A stretch of DNA of 15,669 bases from an uncultured Bacteroidota bacterium (GTDB taxonomy: Bacteria; Bacteroidota; Bacteroidia; Chitinophagales; Chitinophagaceae), in the NCBI GenBank assembly GCA_903912405.1, contig CAIWHF010000118.1, positions 1 to 15,669 of the forward strand. The letters are read 5' to 3'. The position numbers were made by a program, and so were the translations under genes. Under the pieces are notes generated by a model. It saw only the letters and a list, made by a program, of their open reading frames with translations, ran no database searches and was not told the DNA's origin. Positions 1-6,932 of this stretch are shown piece after piece; position 1 is the first letter of the stretch; each line of letters opens with the position of its first letter.

Positions 1-19
1 AACATTAATCTTTAAATTC

Positions 20-1153
20 CTAAAGGGGTAAGATAATTCTGAAAGTGGCACCTTTCCCTAATTCTGTTTGACGCAATTGCAAGCTGCCTTTATGATATTG
101 CTCTATAATACGTTTGGATAAGGACAAACCCAAACCCCATCCTCTTTTCTTGGTACTGTAACCAGGTTTGAAAATTTTTTTTGCCTGTCCTTTACTCATG
201 CCTTTGCCGGTGTCGCTAATTTCTATAATCACCTGTTTGTCTTCTTTTTGAAGGCTTATGAGTATTACTCCTTTATGCGTCATAGCGTCTAGTGCATTGC
301 GTAATAAATTTTCTATAACCCATTCGATCAAAGTTGCACTCATGGGTGTTAATATTGGCGACTCGTTGCTTATTAAATCAATTCGTACATGCTTAGGTGC
401 GCGCACTTGCATGTATGCTTTTATGTGCTCCACTAATTGGCTTAGATCTTGCGAGGTTAATTTGGGTATACTTCCAATTTTACTAAATCGATCGGCTACC
501 AATTGTAACCGATGTACATCCTTTTGTAATTCTATCAGTAACTCGGGTGGGGTATTTTGTTGTTCCAATAAAACCGTCCATGCCTCTAGCGAACTAATAG
601 GGGTGCCTAATTGATGGGCAGTTTCTTTAGATAAACTGATCCAAAGTTGATTTTGATTGGCACTGTGCGCAGCTGAAAGGGCAATAAGTACTACCGATAA
701 GAATAAGATGATAATACACAATTGGATATAGGGAAACTGACGCAGTTTTTTAAGATGTTCGGATTCGCCATAAAAAATATAGTTTTTGCCAAAGCCAAAA
801 TCAACCTCTACTTTGGGGTGTTGTTGCCTAAATTCTTTTAATTTTTTTTGTAAAAAGAGCTTTACTTGAGTGTGGCTAGTATCGATATTTTTAAAATCAA
901 TAATATAGCTTTTTTCATCAGTGAGTATTACCGGAATCGATTTGTTTGAATCGATATTAGAAAGCGCAAATGAAATAGCATCATTATCGCTGCTTTTTGC
1001 TAATAGCTCAAAAGATTTGGCTAAGATAGTTACTTTCTTACGCTCTTCTTGCGACAAATCATTGGCTAAATTATTAGTATAATATAGCGATGCCGCTACT
1101 ATGAGCAGTGCAATAAGTATAAATCCCGATTTCCAATTGATAAAACTTGCCAT
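20..1153 (-). CDS. HAMP-less membrane sensor histidine kinase
   Basis: A 377-residue two-component sensor kinase of the inner membrane, expected to autophosphorylate on His and pass phosphate to a response regulator. Seen: TM1 at residues 9-25, an extracytoplasmic segment at about 27-140, TM2 at 141-163, H-box HQLGTPISSLE with the phospho-acceptor His180, N-box ENLLRNALDA (281-290), G1 box DTGKGM (314-319), F-box FKPGYST (328-334) and G2 box GWGLGLSLSK (338-347). Only about 17 residues separate TM2 from His180, so there is no room for a HAMP domain. All catalytic boxes are intact. The H-box form HQLGTP is common in Bacteroidota kinases (family knowledge). No response regulator lies next to it in the window, so its partner and signal are unknown. 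It is divergent from the gene at 1240, with an 86-base gap between the two starts. Confidence 0.93.
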   Translation of the reverse strand: MASFINWKSGFILIALLIVAASLYYTNNLANDLSQEERKKVTILAKSFELLAKSSDNDAISFALSNIDSNKSIPVILTDEKSYIIDFKNIDTSHTQVKLFLQKKLKEFRQQHPKVEVDFGFGKNYIFYGESEHLKKLRQFPYIQLCIIILFLSVVLIALSAAHSANQNQLWISLSKETAHQLGTPISSLEAWTVLLEQQNTPPELLIELQKDVHRLQLVADRFSKIGSIPKLTSQDLSQLVEHIKAYMQVRAPKHVRIDLISNESPILTPMSATLIEWVIENLLRNALDAMTHKGVILISLQKEDKQVIIEISDTGKGMSKGQAKKIFKPGYSTKKRGWGLGLSLSKRIIEQYHKGSLQLRQTELGKGATFRIILPL

Positions 1154-1187
1154 TTCTTAACAAATAAACTAAAATTGATGAAATTTA

Positions 1188-1219
1188 TTGTGATTATTTT
1201 AGATAATCTATTATTTTTG
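1188..1219 (+). promoter_or_regulatory. Bacteroidota-type promoter for the 1240 gene
   Basis: TTG at 1188-1190 and TATTTTTG at 1212-1219 are separated by 21 bases. This fits the Bacteroidota primary sigma factor pattern TTG-N(about 19-23)-TAnnTTTG. The ATG at 1240 lies 20 bases beyond the -7 element, so the leader would be short. Assigned by motif and position only. Confidence 0.5.
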
Positions 1220-1239
1220 TATCTGAAATATAAATCAAC

Positions 1240-1455
1240 ATGCAATCTCACAACACGACCAACGAAACTATTATCGATAATCCAGCGGATTTAGAATTAA
1301 ACAAACCTTCTAAATCTCGTTTCCTTTTTGTACTTATTTTCTTTAGTATCTTTATTTTTTCTTGGGCAGGTTGCTACAATTTATACCAACACAAGTTTGC
1401 AAAACACACTCCAGAAGTTCCTGGAAATACTCAATACGAGCCAGTTTACAAATAA
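1240..1455 (+). CDS. Small single-pass membrane protein, unknown function
   Basis: A 71-residue protein that I do not recognise. The first 26 residues are polar (Asn/Thr/Asp/Glu) and would be cytoplasmic. One strongly hydrophobic segment spans about 28-46 (RFLFVLIFFSIFIFSW begins at 27), followed by a short tail of about 25 residues containing His, Lys and Pro. A cysteine follows at WAGC, but the preceding residues do not make a convincing lipobox. The gene sits 9 bases upstream of the glycosyltransferase at 1465 and has a plausible promoter just before it, so the two are probably co-transcribed. A role as an accessory to the glycosyltransferase is inference from that spacing alone. Coding potential is supported by the ATG, the TM pattern and the tight downstream junction. 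Confidence 0.7.
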   Translation: MQSHNTTNETIIDNPADLELNKPSKSRFLFVLIFFSIFIFSWAGCYNLYQHKFAKHTPEVPGNTQYEPVYK

Positions 1456-1464
1456 AATCATCGG

Positions 1465-2511
1465 ATGATCCAATGCAACTATGATACTGCCGTTGTTATA
1501 TTAAGTTATAACGGTAAAAAATGGCATGATTTATTTTTACCTAAAATCATAGAGCAAGCAAAGGAACAATATCAAGTTATTGTTGTAGACAATGCCTCTA
1601 CCGACGATACTTTATTGCATGTCCAAACGTATTATCCTTCCGTTACTACTATACAGTTGCCTATCAATAAAGGCTTTGCTAATGGCTATTACGAAGCCTT
1701 ATTGCAAATTCAAGCAACGTATTATATTCTTTTATCTGCTGATTTCGAAGTTACTGATGACTGGTTCCCACCCATTCATAAAACAATAAGTAGTCATCCA
1801 CAAATAGCGGTATGCCAACCTAAAATTAGATATTGGAAAGAGCGCAGCTATTTTGAATATGCTGGAGCTGCAGGTGGATTTATGGATTATTTAGGCTATC
1901 TCTTTTGCAGAGGACGTATATTTGAAACCCTAGAAGAAGATCATCAACAATACGATGACGCAGTTGAATTATTTTGGGCTTCGGGTGGTTGTTTTGTTGT
2001 CAATGCGGAGGTCTATCATCGAGTAGGGGGGTTAGATAAAGATTTATACGCCCATATGGAAGAAGTAGATTTATGCTGGCGCATAAAAAATGCTGGTTAT
2101 AGCATTGCGTATGTGCCCGAATCTACGGTGTATCATGTAGGTGGCAGTGTCATCAGTTATGGTAGTACCCAAAAATTATTTTATAATTTTAGAAATAGCT
2201 TAATTCTCTTACTTAAAAACGAACGCAGCGCCAAATTATGTTGGTTGCTTCCTGTACGTTTGGTTTTAGATGGATTAGCTGGAATTCAATTACTCTTACA
2301 AGGGAAATGGAGACATACCTTGACAATTATTAAAGCACATTTTAGCTTTTATGGACAATTGGGCTTATGGTTGAAAAAGCGTGCCCAAAATAAATCCTTA
2401 ATCACGAATAGAAATACCGTTGGAATTTATAATAAAAGTATCATTTGGCAATACTTTGCTAAAAAGAAACGCACTTTTAAAGCATTAGATTTTAAAACAA
2501 AACCTATTTAA
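1465..2511 (+). CDS. Family 2 glycosyltransferase
   Basis: A 348-residue GT-A fold glycosyltransferase of family GT2, in the group that contains rhamnosyltransferase-like enzymes of cell-surface glycan synthesis. Seen: the nucleotide-sugar binding start VVILSYNG (10-17) and VDNASTDDT (41-49), INKGFANGY (67-75), a metal-binding acidic motif as ADFEV with Asp93 and Glu95, the acceptor-side segment WASGGCFVV (161-169) and EEVDLCWR (189-196), where the conserved acidic residues provide the catalytic base in this family. A hydrophobic stretch at about 259-280 may attach it to the inner face of the membrane. Sugar donor and acceptor cannot be read from the sequence. The start follows the preceding small membrane gene by 9 bases. 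It ends 3 bases before the stop of the convergent gene at 2515. Confidence 0.9.
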   Translation: MIQCNYDTAVVILSYNGKKWHDLFLPKIIEQAKEQYQVIVVDNASTDDTLLHVQTYYPSVTTIQLPINKGFANGYYEALLQIQATYYILLSADFEVTDDWFPPIHKTISSHPQIAVCQPKIRYWKERSYFEYAGAAGGFMDYLGYLFCRGRIFETLEEDHQQYDDAVELFWASGGCFVVNAEVYHRVGGLDKDLYAHMEEVDLCWRIKNAGYSIAYVPESTVYHVGGSVISYGSTQKLFYNFRNSLILLLKNERSAKLCWLLPVRLVLDGLAGIQLLLQGKWRHTLTIIKAHFSFYGQLGLWLKKRAQNKSLITNRNTVGIYNKSIIWQYFAKKKRTFKALDFKTKPI

Positions 2512-2514
2512 TAT

Positions 2515-2847
2515 TTAGGTTGTTTCATCTTCCTCAGCATGCTGCTTGGCTGCTAGTTGCATAAGCTTTTCTAAGCGAGCACGTATCCATAAATATCCAC
2601 CAAAGCCAATACCATAAATCAAGAGCATACGATAGGGTTGAGAACAATAGGCTACAAAAGCATTGTAATCATCAACGGTCAGTAATGGTTTTTTATACAA
2701 AAAGGTATACACTACAATGGTACCTACCGACATTGCTAAAAACAAAGCACCTAAGGTAAAAAGCACCCATTTTGTGGGGTTCTGACCTATTCGCTTAGCA
2801 CGAATGTAGTTTTGGTAACAAAGAAATATAAAAATAATAATATCCAT
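2515..2847 (-). CDS. Small membrane protein, unknown function
   Basis: A 110-residue hydrophobic protein. The N-terminus (residues 1-11) is hydrophobic, followed by a basic stretch (YIRAKRIGQNPTKW), a strong membrane segment at about 28-50, a loop with a possible helix, another membrane segment at about 73-88, and a charged tail ending EEDETT. The arrangement of a short hydrophobic start, an RAKRIG-type basic linker and PTKWVLFTLG resembles small conserved Bacteroidota membrane proteins that I cannot name. No enzymatic motif is visible. The stop lies 3 bases from the stop of the convergent glycosyltransferase gene, with no terminator between. A TAAATTTG element on the minus strand at 2936-2929 could be its -7 box, but there is no good -33 match and the leader would be about 75 bases. 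Confidence 0.7.
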   Translation of the reverse strand: MDIIIFIFLCYQNYIRAKRIGQNPTKWVLFTLGALFLAMSVGTIVVYTFLYKKPLLTVDDYNAFVAYCSQPYRMLLIYGIGFGGYLWIRARLEKLMQLAAKQHAEEDETT

Positions 2848-2940
2848 GGTTGTTGCATTAAACGTGTAAATCTACTCTTTTTTTACGGCTAATGCCAATA
2901 CTTCTAAAGTTTCAATTATTTTTACATACAAATTTAGATT

Positions 2941-3414
2941 ATGAAAAATAGTATGCTTTTGGTGATGTTTGTAGTAGCGATAATATGCGCTACACTTTCT
3001 TGCAAAAAAACAGATACAACTTGTGCTACCGTTACAACTGCAGCTCCTGATGCAGAAAAAGTATTTTTAAGAAATTATATCAGCACCAACGGTATTAGCG
3101 CTACAGAAGATAGTAGAGGGTTTTTTTATAGTATTGATTCTATTGGTGGCACCAAACCTACGGCTTGCTCTAATGTTACGGTTAATTATACGCTACGTCT
3201 ATTAAATGGCACCTTGGTAGATAATGGTAATAATGTAACCTTTAATTTAATGAATTTGATTGTTGGCTGGCAAGAGGGAATACCCTTGATAGGTAAAAAT
3301 GGAAAGATTATTTTGTATTTGCCACCTAGTTTAGCCTACGGATCGCAAGCAACTTCAGGCATTCCAGCTAACTCATATTTAGTATTTACGATAAGCTTAA
3401 AAGAGGTGTACTAG
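2941..3414 (+). CDS. FKBP-type peptidyl-prolyl isomerase lipoprotein
   Basis: A 157-residue lipoprotein. The signal peptide (1-20) ends in a lipobox-like ATLSC with the lipidated Cys at 21, followed by Lys-Lys, so the mature protein is attached to an envelope membrane. The C-terminal half (about 75-157) is an FKBP domain: VTVNYTLRLLNGTLVDN, then VTFNLMNLIVGWQEGIPL with the active-site Trp110, and YLPPSLAYGS followed by GIPANSYLVFTISL. FKBP enzymes speed up cis-trans isomerisation of Xaa-Pro bonds and help folding of exported proteins. Activity is inferred from the family. Small secreted FKBPs of this layout are common in Bacteroidota. Its TAG stop shares the palindrome CTAG with the stop of the convergent iron-sulfur carrier gene. 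Confidence 0.9.
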   Translation: MKNSMLLVMFVVAIICATLSCKKTDTTCATVTTAAPDAEKVFLRNYISTNGISATEDSRGFFYSIDSIGGTKPTACSNVTVNYTLRLLNGTLVDNGNNVTFNLMNLIVGWQEGIPLIGKNGKIILYLPPSLAYGSQATSGIPANSYLVFTISLKEVY

Positions 3415-3755
3415 ACTGAAAAAGAAGTACCACAACCGCAAGTGCTACTAGCATTTGGGTTTTTAAACACAAAACCTCTAGCATTGAGTCCATCTTCAAA
3501 ATCGACTTCCATACCAATTAAATAAATGCCATGTGCTTTTTTTACAAGCACGGGTATGCCTTCTAATTCAAATAGTTCATCATCTGCTTCTTGGGCATCA
3601 AAACCAAGCACATAGGTCATGCCGGCACAGCCACCACCTTTTACACCAATGCGTAAAAATTGAGCTGCATCAAAATCTGCAGCACTCATTAATCGTTTTA
3701 CTTCAACGATAGCGCCTTGACTTAGCGAAATAGGACTTGTTTGAACGGCTTCCAT
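3411..3755 (-). CDS. A-type iron-sulfur cluster carrier (IscA/ErpA/HesB family)
   Basis: A 114-residue protein of the HesB/IscA/ErpA family, which receives Fe-S clusters from the assembly scaffold and hands them to target enzymes in the cytoplasm. Seen: the three conserved cysteines, Cys43 in GGGCAGM and Cys106/Cys108 in the C-terminal CGCGTSF, plus the family segments YLIGMEVDFEDGL and GFVFKNPNA. Start choice: the frame is open back to 3812 (19 more residues), but those residues (with CCNLYLVILP) do not resemble the family, whose members begin close to the first strand; Met at 3755 (MEAVQTSPISLS) gives the usual length of about 105-120 residues. Which subtype (IscA, ErpA or SufA) cannot be decided. 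No other isc or suf genes are in the window. Confidence 0.92.
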   Translation of the reverse strand: MEAVQTSPISLSQGAIVEVKRLMSAADFDAAQFLRIGVKGGGCAGMTYVLGFDAQEADDELFELEGIPVLVKKAHGIYLIGMEVDFEDGLNARGFVFKNPNASSTCGCGTSFSV

Positions 3756-3883
3756 GGAATTTATTTTAGGTAAAATTACTAGGTATAGATTACAACACAA
3801 AATAGAAATCATTTATGTCGCTATGTTTTTCATAAAATTACTGATTTATAGCACGATTATTCGTTTCAATTAAAGATAATAGT

Positions 3884-3891
3884 TACTTTTG
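3884..3891 (+). promoter_or_regulatory. -7 promoter element for frr-glyA
   Basis: TACTTTTG fits TAnnTTTG exactly and its last base is 24 bases before the first base of the frr ATG. No clear TTG is found at the -33 distance (TTC at 3865-3867 is the nearest). It suggests that frr is read from its own promoter, without pyrH or tsf just upstream. Confidence 0.42.
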
Positions 3892-3915
3892 TAGCACGTT
3901 TAAATAGAGTCACCT

Positions 3916-4479
3916 ATGTCTGAAGTAATGCAACAAATAATAGCCGATACGCAATCGAATATGAAAAAAGCGATTGCGCATTTAGAATCAGAATTAACTA
4001 AAATCAGAGCTGGTAAAGCTACTGCAACCATGCTAGATGGTATCATGGTAGATTATTATGGATCACCAACACCTATCAATCAAGTTGCTAATATTACAAC
4101 GCCCGATGCAAGAACAATTTCTTTGCAACCATGGGAAAAAACAATGATGGCACCAATTGAAAAAGCAATCTTAGCATCCAATATTGGTCTGACCCCTCAG
4201 AATGATGGTACCCTGATTCGTTTATTTTTACCACCAATGACGGAAGAACGAAGAAAAGAATTAGTAAAAAGAACCTTAGCTGAAGGTGAAACTGCTAAAA
4301 TTGCTGTTCGTAATATTCGTAGAGAAGGTATTGAGCAAATTAAAAAATTACAAAAAGATGGCTTGAGTGAAGATATTGCTAAAGGAGGAGAAGATCAGGT
4401 GCAGGCTAACACCGATAAGCATATTACCTTAGTAGACCAAGTATGCAAGGATAAAGAAAAAGAAATCATGACCGTTTAA
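3916..4479 (+). CDS. frr: Ribosome recycling factor
   Basis: A 187-residue ribosome recycling factor, which with EF-G splits the post-termination 70S ribosome so the subunits and mRNA are released. The length fits the family (about 185). Seen: ELTKIRAGKATATML near residues 26-40, the hinge-region VDYYGSPTPINQVANI (45-60), PWEKTMMAPIEKAI, IRLFLPPMTEERRKELVK, and the long-helix motif AVRNIRREGIEQIKKL, all typical. The glyA start follows 9 bases after the stop, so the two are very likely one operon. In many bacteria frr follows pyrH; here it follows a divergent iron-sulfur carrier gene and has its own likely promoter. No Shine-Dalgarno sequence is present. Confidence 0.97.
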   Translation: MSEVMQQIIADTQSNMKKAIAHLESELTKIRAGKATATMLDGIMVDYYGSPTPINQVANITTPDARTISLQPWEKTMMAPIEKAILASNIGLTPQNDGTLIRLFLPPMTEERRKELVKRTLAEGETAKIAVRNIRREGIEQIKKLQKDGLSEDIAKGGEDQVQANTDKHITLVDQVCKDKEKEIMTV

Positions 4480-4488
4480 TAAAATTTT

Positions 4489-5766
4489 ATGCAAAGAGAT
4501 ACCGCCTTATTTAATTTAATCCACGAAGAGTTGCATCGTCAACGCAGAGGATTAGAATTAATTGCTTCAGAAAATTTTACCAGCTTACAAGTAATGGAAG
4601 CTATGGGAAATGTAATGACTAATAAATATGCGGAAGGGTATCCTGGTCGCCGCTATTATGGTGGCTGCGAAGTGGTAGATCAGTCGGAGCAATTAGCAAT
4701 CGATCGTGTAAAAGAAATTTTCAATGTAACGTATGCTAATGTGCAACCGCATAGCGGCGCTCAAGCAAATGCAGCGGTTATGCTAGCCTTATTGCAACCT
4801 GGCGATACTATTTTAGGATTAGATCTTAGTATGGGTGGTCATCTTACCCACGGTTCTGCTGTAAATTTCTCTGGTAAATTATACCAACCTACTTTTTATG
4901 GCGTAGTGCCAGAAACCGGTTTGATCGATTATACCACTTTAGAGCAACAAGCGCGTACGCATAAACCTAAACTTATTATTTGCGGTGCATCTGCCTATAG
5001 TAGAGATTGGGATTATAAACGCATTAGATCAGTAGCAGATGAAATTGGAGCATTAGTATTAGCGGATATTTCTCATCCTGCTGGATTAATTGCAAAAGGG
5101 CATTTAAATGATCCTTGTGAATATTGCCATATCGTTACCTCTACAACACACAAAACATTGAGAGGTCCTCGTGGAGGTATCATTATGATGCGCAACGATT
5201 TCGAAAATCCTATGGGGCAAACAGGGCCAAAAGGAGAAATAAGAATGATGAGTCAATTGCTTGATCTAGCCGTATTTCCAGGCACACAAGGTGGTCCATT
5301 AGAGCATGTGATTGCTGCAAAAGCAGTTGCATTTTTTGAAATATTACAACCAGAATTTAGAGCGTATACAGAGCAAATGCTTAAAAATACCAAAGCAATG
5401 GAAGCCGCTTTCTTGGAGAAGGGTTACAATATTGTTTCGGGAGGATCAGATAATCATTTATTATTACTCGATTTGCGCAATAAAAATATCAGTGGTAAAA
5501 AAGCTGAAAATACCTTAGTGAAAGCAGATATTACGCTTAATAAAAATATGGTACCATTCGATGACAAATCACCTTTTATTACTTCTGGAATTCGAGTTGG
5601 TGTGCCTGCGATTACTACAAGAGGATTGCAAGAAGTGCATATGCCTTTAGTGGTTAATTGGTTAGATAAAGTGTTGATGGATCCGGATAATGATGCTAGT
5701 ATTGAAAAGGTGAAAAAGGAAGTGAATGAGTTTATGTTGCAATTTGCTCTGTATCCTGAAATGTAA
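4489..5766 (+). CDS. glyA: Serine hydroxymethyltransferase
   Basis: A 425-residue PLP enzyme that converts serine and tetrahydrofolate into glycine and 5,10-methylene-tetrahydrofolate, the main source of one-carbon units. Seen: ELIASENFTS (23-32), KYAEGYPGRRYYGGCE (46-61), QPHSGAQAN (86-94), LADISHPAGL with Asp193 and His196 contacting PLP, the Schiff-base lysine Lys222 in STTHKTLRGPRGG, the FPGTQGGP loop (273-280) and ITSGIRVG with the substrate-carboxylate arginine Arg369. Between the lysine motif and FPGTQGGP there is an extended loop (about 235-270), longer than in E. coli GlyA. It follows frr by 9 bases and is closed by a strong hairpin terminator at 5786. Confidence 0.97.
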   Translation: MQRDTALFNLIHEELHRQRRGLELIASENFTSLQVMEAMGNVMTNKYAEGYPGRRYYGGCEVVDQSEQLAIDRVKEIFNVTYANVQPHSGAQANAAVMLALLQPGDTILGLDLSMGGHLTHGSAVNFSGKLYQPTFYGVVPETGLIDYTTLEQQARTHKPKLIICGASAYSRDWDYKRIRSVADEIGALVLADISHPAGLIAKGHLNDPCEYCHIVTSTTHKTLRGPRGGIIMMRNDFENPMGQTGPKGEIRMMSQLLDLAVFPGTQGGPLEHVIAAKAVAFFEILQPEFRAYTEQMLKNTKAMEAAFLEKGYNIVSGGSDNHLLLLDLRNKNISGKKAENTLVKADITLNKNMVPFDDKSPFITSGIRVGVPAITTRGLQEVHMPLVVNWLDKVLMDPDNDASIEKVKKEVNEFMLQFALYPEM

Positions 5767-5785
5767 TGACATTTAATTTTTTTTC

Positions 5786-5809
5786 AAGGCACTAGTTAGT
5801 GCCTTTTTT
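5786..5809 (+). terminator. Rho-independent terminator after glyA
   Basis: A perfect inverted repeat of AAGGCACTA (5786-5794) and TAGTGCCTT (5797-5805), followed by six T residues (5804-5809). It begins 19 bases after the glyA stop. The next gene starts at 5815, only five bases beyond the T-run, with no promoter-like element between. Confidence 0.88.
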
Positions 5810-5814
5810 CATGT

Positions 5815-6492
5815 ATGAAAAGAAGTACTGTTTTATTTTATTTGGTGCATGTAGCAAAATATAATCATGCAGCGGCCAAGCAATTACTAGCTTCAGAGCA
5901 AGTAATGGTTAATGGTGTTGTAACACGTATTGATCAACTACTACAAAAAAATGATGCATTACATATAGGCGATCGACTGTTGAAACCGGGTATCATATGG
6001 AAGTATTATGCTTACCACAAACCAAGGGGAATTGAATCTACGCTAAATAAAAATATTAGTGCTAATCTTGCTGATCATATCGAATTAGAAGAACATTTAT
6101 TCCCTGTTGGGCGATTAGATAAAGCTTCGGAAGGACTTATGCTTTTAACAAATGACGGCAGCGTTTATAAAAAGACATTAGCTAAAGAAGAAGCAATAGA
6201 AAAAGAATATATCGTGAAGGTGGATAATCCTATCGATATAGCCTTTCAGCAAGCAATGGAAATGGGTATTGTTATTATGGGGCAAAGAACAATGCCCTGT
6301 AAGCTTGAGCTTATAGACGCGTTTTCTTTTTCAATCATTTTGATTCAAGGCCTTAACAGGCAGATTAGACGCATGTGTTATAAGCTGGGGTATGAAGTAG
6401 TTTCCTTAAAGCGAATTAGAATTGGAAGTCTGCTATTAGGCGATTTACAAGAGGGCGCTATGCTAGAAATTACAAAAGGTTCATGGTTATAG
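5815..6492 (+). CDS. 23S rRNA pseudouridine synthase, RluF-like (RsuA/RluB/E/F family)
   Basis: A 225-residue pseudouridine synthase. The N-terminal S4 RNA-binding domain is at about 1-55 (NHAAAKQLLASEQVMVNGVV), followed by the catalytic domain with GRLDKASEGLMLLTNDG, where Asp102 is the catalytic aspartate that attacks the uridine, and the C-terminal motif QGLNRQIRRMCYKLGYEV (179-196). QG(L/M)NRQIRRMC followed by a GYEV-type segment resembles E. coli RluF, which modifies U2604 (and U2605) in 23S rRNA, so RluF is the best subtype; RluB/RluE are less likely. It is shorter than E. coli RluF (290), lacking that protein's C-terminal extension. Start at 5815 gives a complete S4 domain. It lies unusually close to the glyA terminator and ends just before another strong terminator. 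Confidence 0.88.
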   Translation: MKRSTVLFYLVHVAKYNHAAAKQLLASEQVMVNGVVTRIDQLLQKNDALHIGDRLLKPGIIWKYYAYHKPRGIESTLNKNISANLADHIELEEHLFPVGRLDKASEGLMLLTNDGSVYKKTLAKEEAIEKEYIVKVDNPIDIAFQQAMEMGIVIMGQRTMPCKLELIDAFSFSIILIQGLNRQIRRMCYKLGYEVVSLKRIRIGSLLLGDLQEGAMLEITKGSWL

Positions 6493-6500
6493 CAAACAAT

Positions 6501-6536
6501 AAAAAAAAGTCGATCTTATAAGATCGACTTTTTTTT
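6501..6536. terminator. Bidirectional rho-independent terminator
   Basis: A perfect 36-base palindrome: eight A residues, GTCGATCTTA, its complement TAAGATCGAC, then eight T residues. It can act on either strand, serving the RluF-like gene (stop at 6492) and the convergent gene whose stop is at 6563. Confidence 0.9.
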
Positions 6537-6562
6537 CTAGATTTTATTGTGGGTAATTGGTA

Positions 6563-6817
6563 TTAGCCGCGTATTAAAGTTGGCTCAATTTTCATATATG
6601 GATAATAGGGTAGTAAAGCTAATTGTGTGTGCAAGTTGGATTCATTTTCTGCTACGCATACCATAAAAATGCCCGACATGTCTAGTTTAATAAAGGAGTG
6701 AAGAATAGTGCCTTTGGCTTCTAATTCTTTTACGATTGCTTGTTCTTGTGGCAATAGTTGCATTCTTGTCTCGGTATCCAAACCTTGAAGCGTAATGTTG
6801 AGCATGAAATTTTGCAT
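6563..6817 (-). CDS. Muconolactone isomerase-like small protein
   Basis: An 84-residue protein with the dimeric alpha/beta-barrel (ferredoxin-like) layout of the muconolactone delta-isomerase/YCII-like group. Seen: the first strand MLNITLQGL, a helix LLPQEQAIVKELEAKGTI, the strand GIFMVCVAENESN, then LHTQLALLPYYPYMKIEP, which matches the family signature of ESxxELHxxLxxLPxxPYMxI almost position by position. In catechol-degrading bacteria this fold isomerises muconolactone, but here there are no catechol or beta-ketoadipate genes beside it, so that reaction should not be assumed. In other contexts such proteins have no known substrate. The start could also be Met5 (MLNITL). It is tail-to-tail with the RluF-like gene across the shared terminator. 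Confidence 0.7.
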   Translation of the reverse strand: MQNFMLNITLQGLDTETRMQLLPQEQAIVKELEAKGTILHSFIKLDMSGIFMVCVAENESNLHTQLALLPYYPYMKIEPTLIRG

Positions 6818-6932
6818 GTGAATGAATTTAATTGTTTAGAAATAAATGAAACGTGTTGTTAGTTTTTTGCAATATTAGATTGTAAATGTAGGTTATTATG
6901 TTTATATCCTGATGTTTTATAAGCAGGTGCTT

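Noticed and set aside
258..614. Open frame on the plus strand, 118 codons
   Set aside because: It is wholly antisense to the catalytic part of the sensor kinase, is rich in Cys and Ser typical of shadow frames, and has no recognisable domain.
1592..1789. Open frame of 65 codons in another frame of the glycosyltransferase
   Set aside because: Lies inside a clear GT2 gene and has no independent signal.
3756..3812. N-terminal extension of the iron-sulfur carrier
   Set aside because: The added residues do not resemble the family, and the internal Met at 3755 gives the usual length.
5312..5518. Open frame of 68 codons inside glyA
   Set aside because: Overlaps conserved serine hydroxymethyltransferase coding sequence in another frame.
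6818..6932. Possible terminator or RNA between the VOC and isomerase-like genes
   Set aside because: Only a five-pair AAGCA/TGCTT hairpin without a proper T-run; too weak to call.
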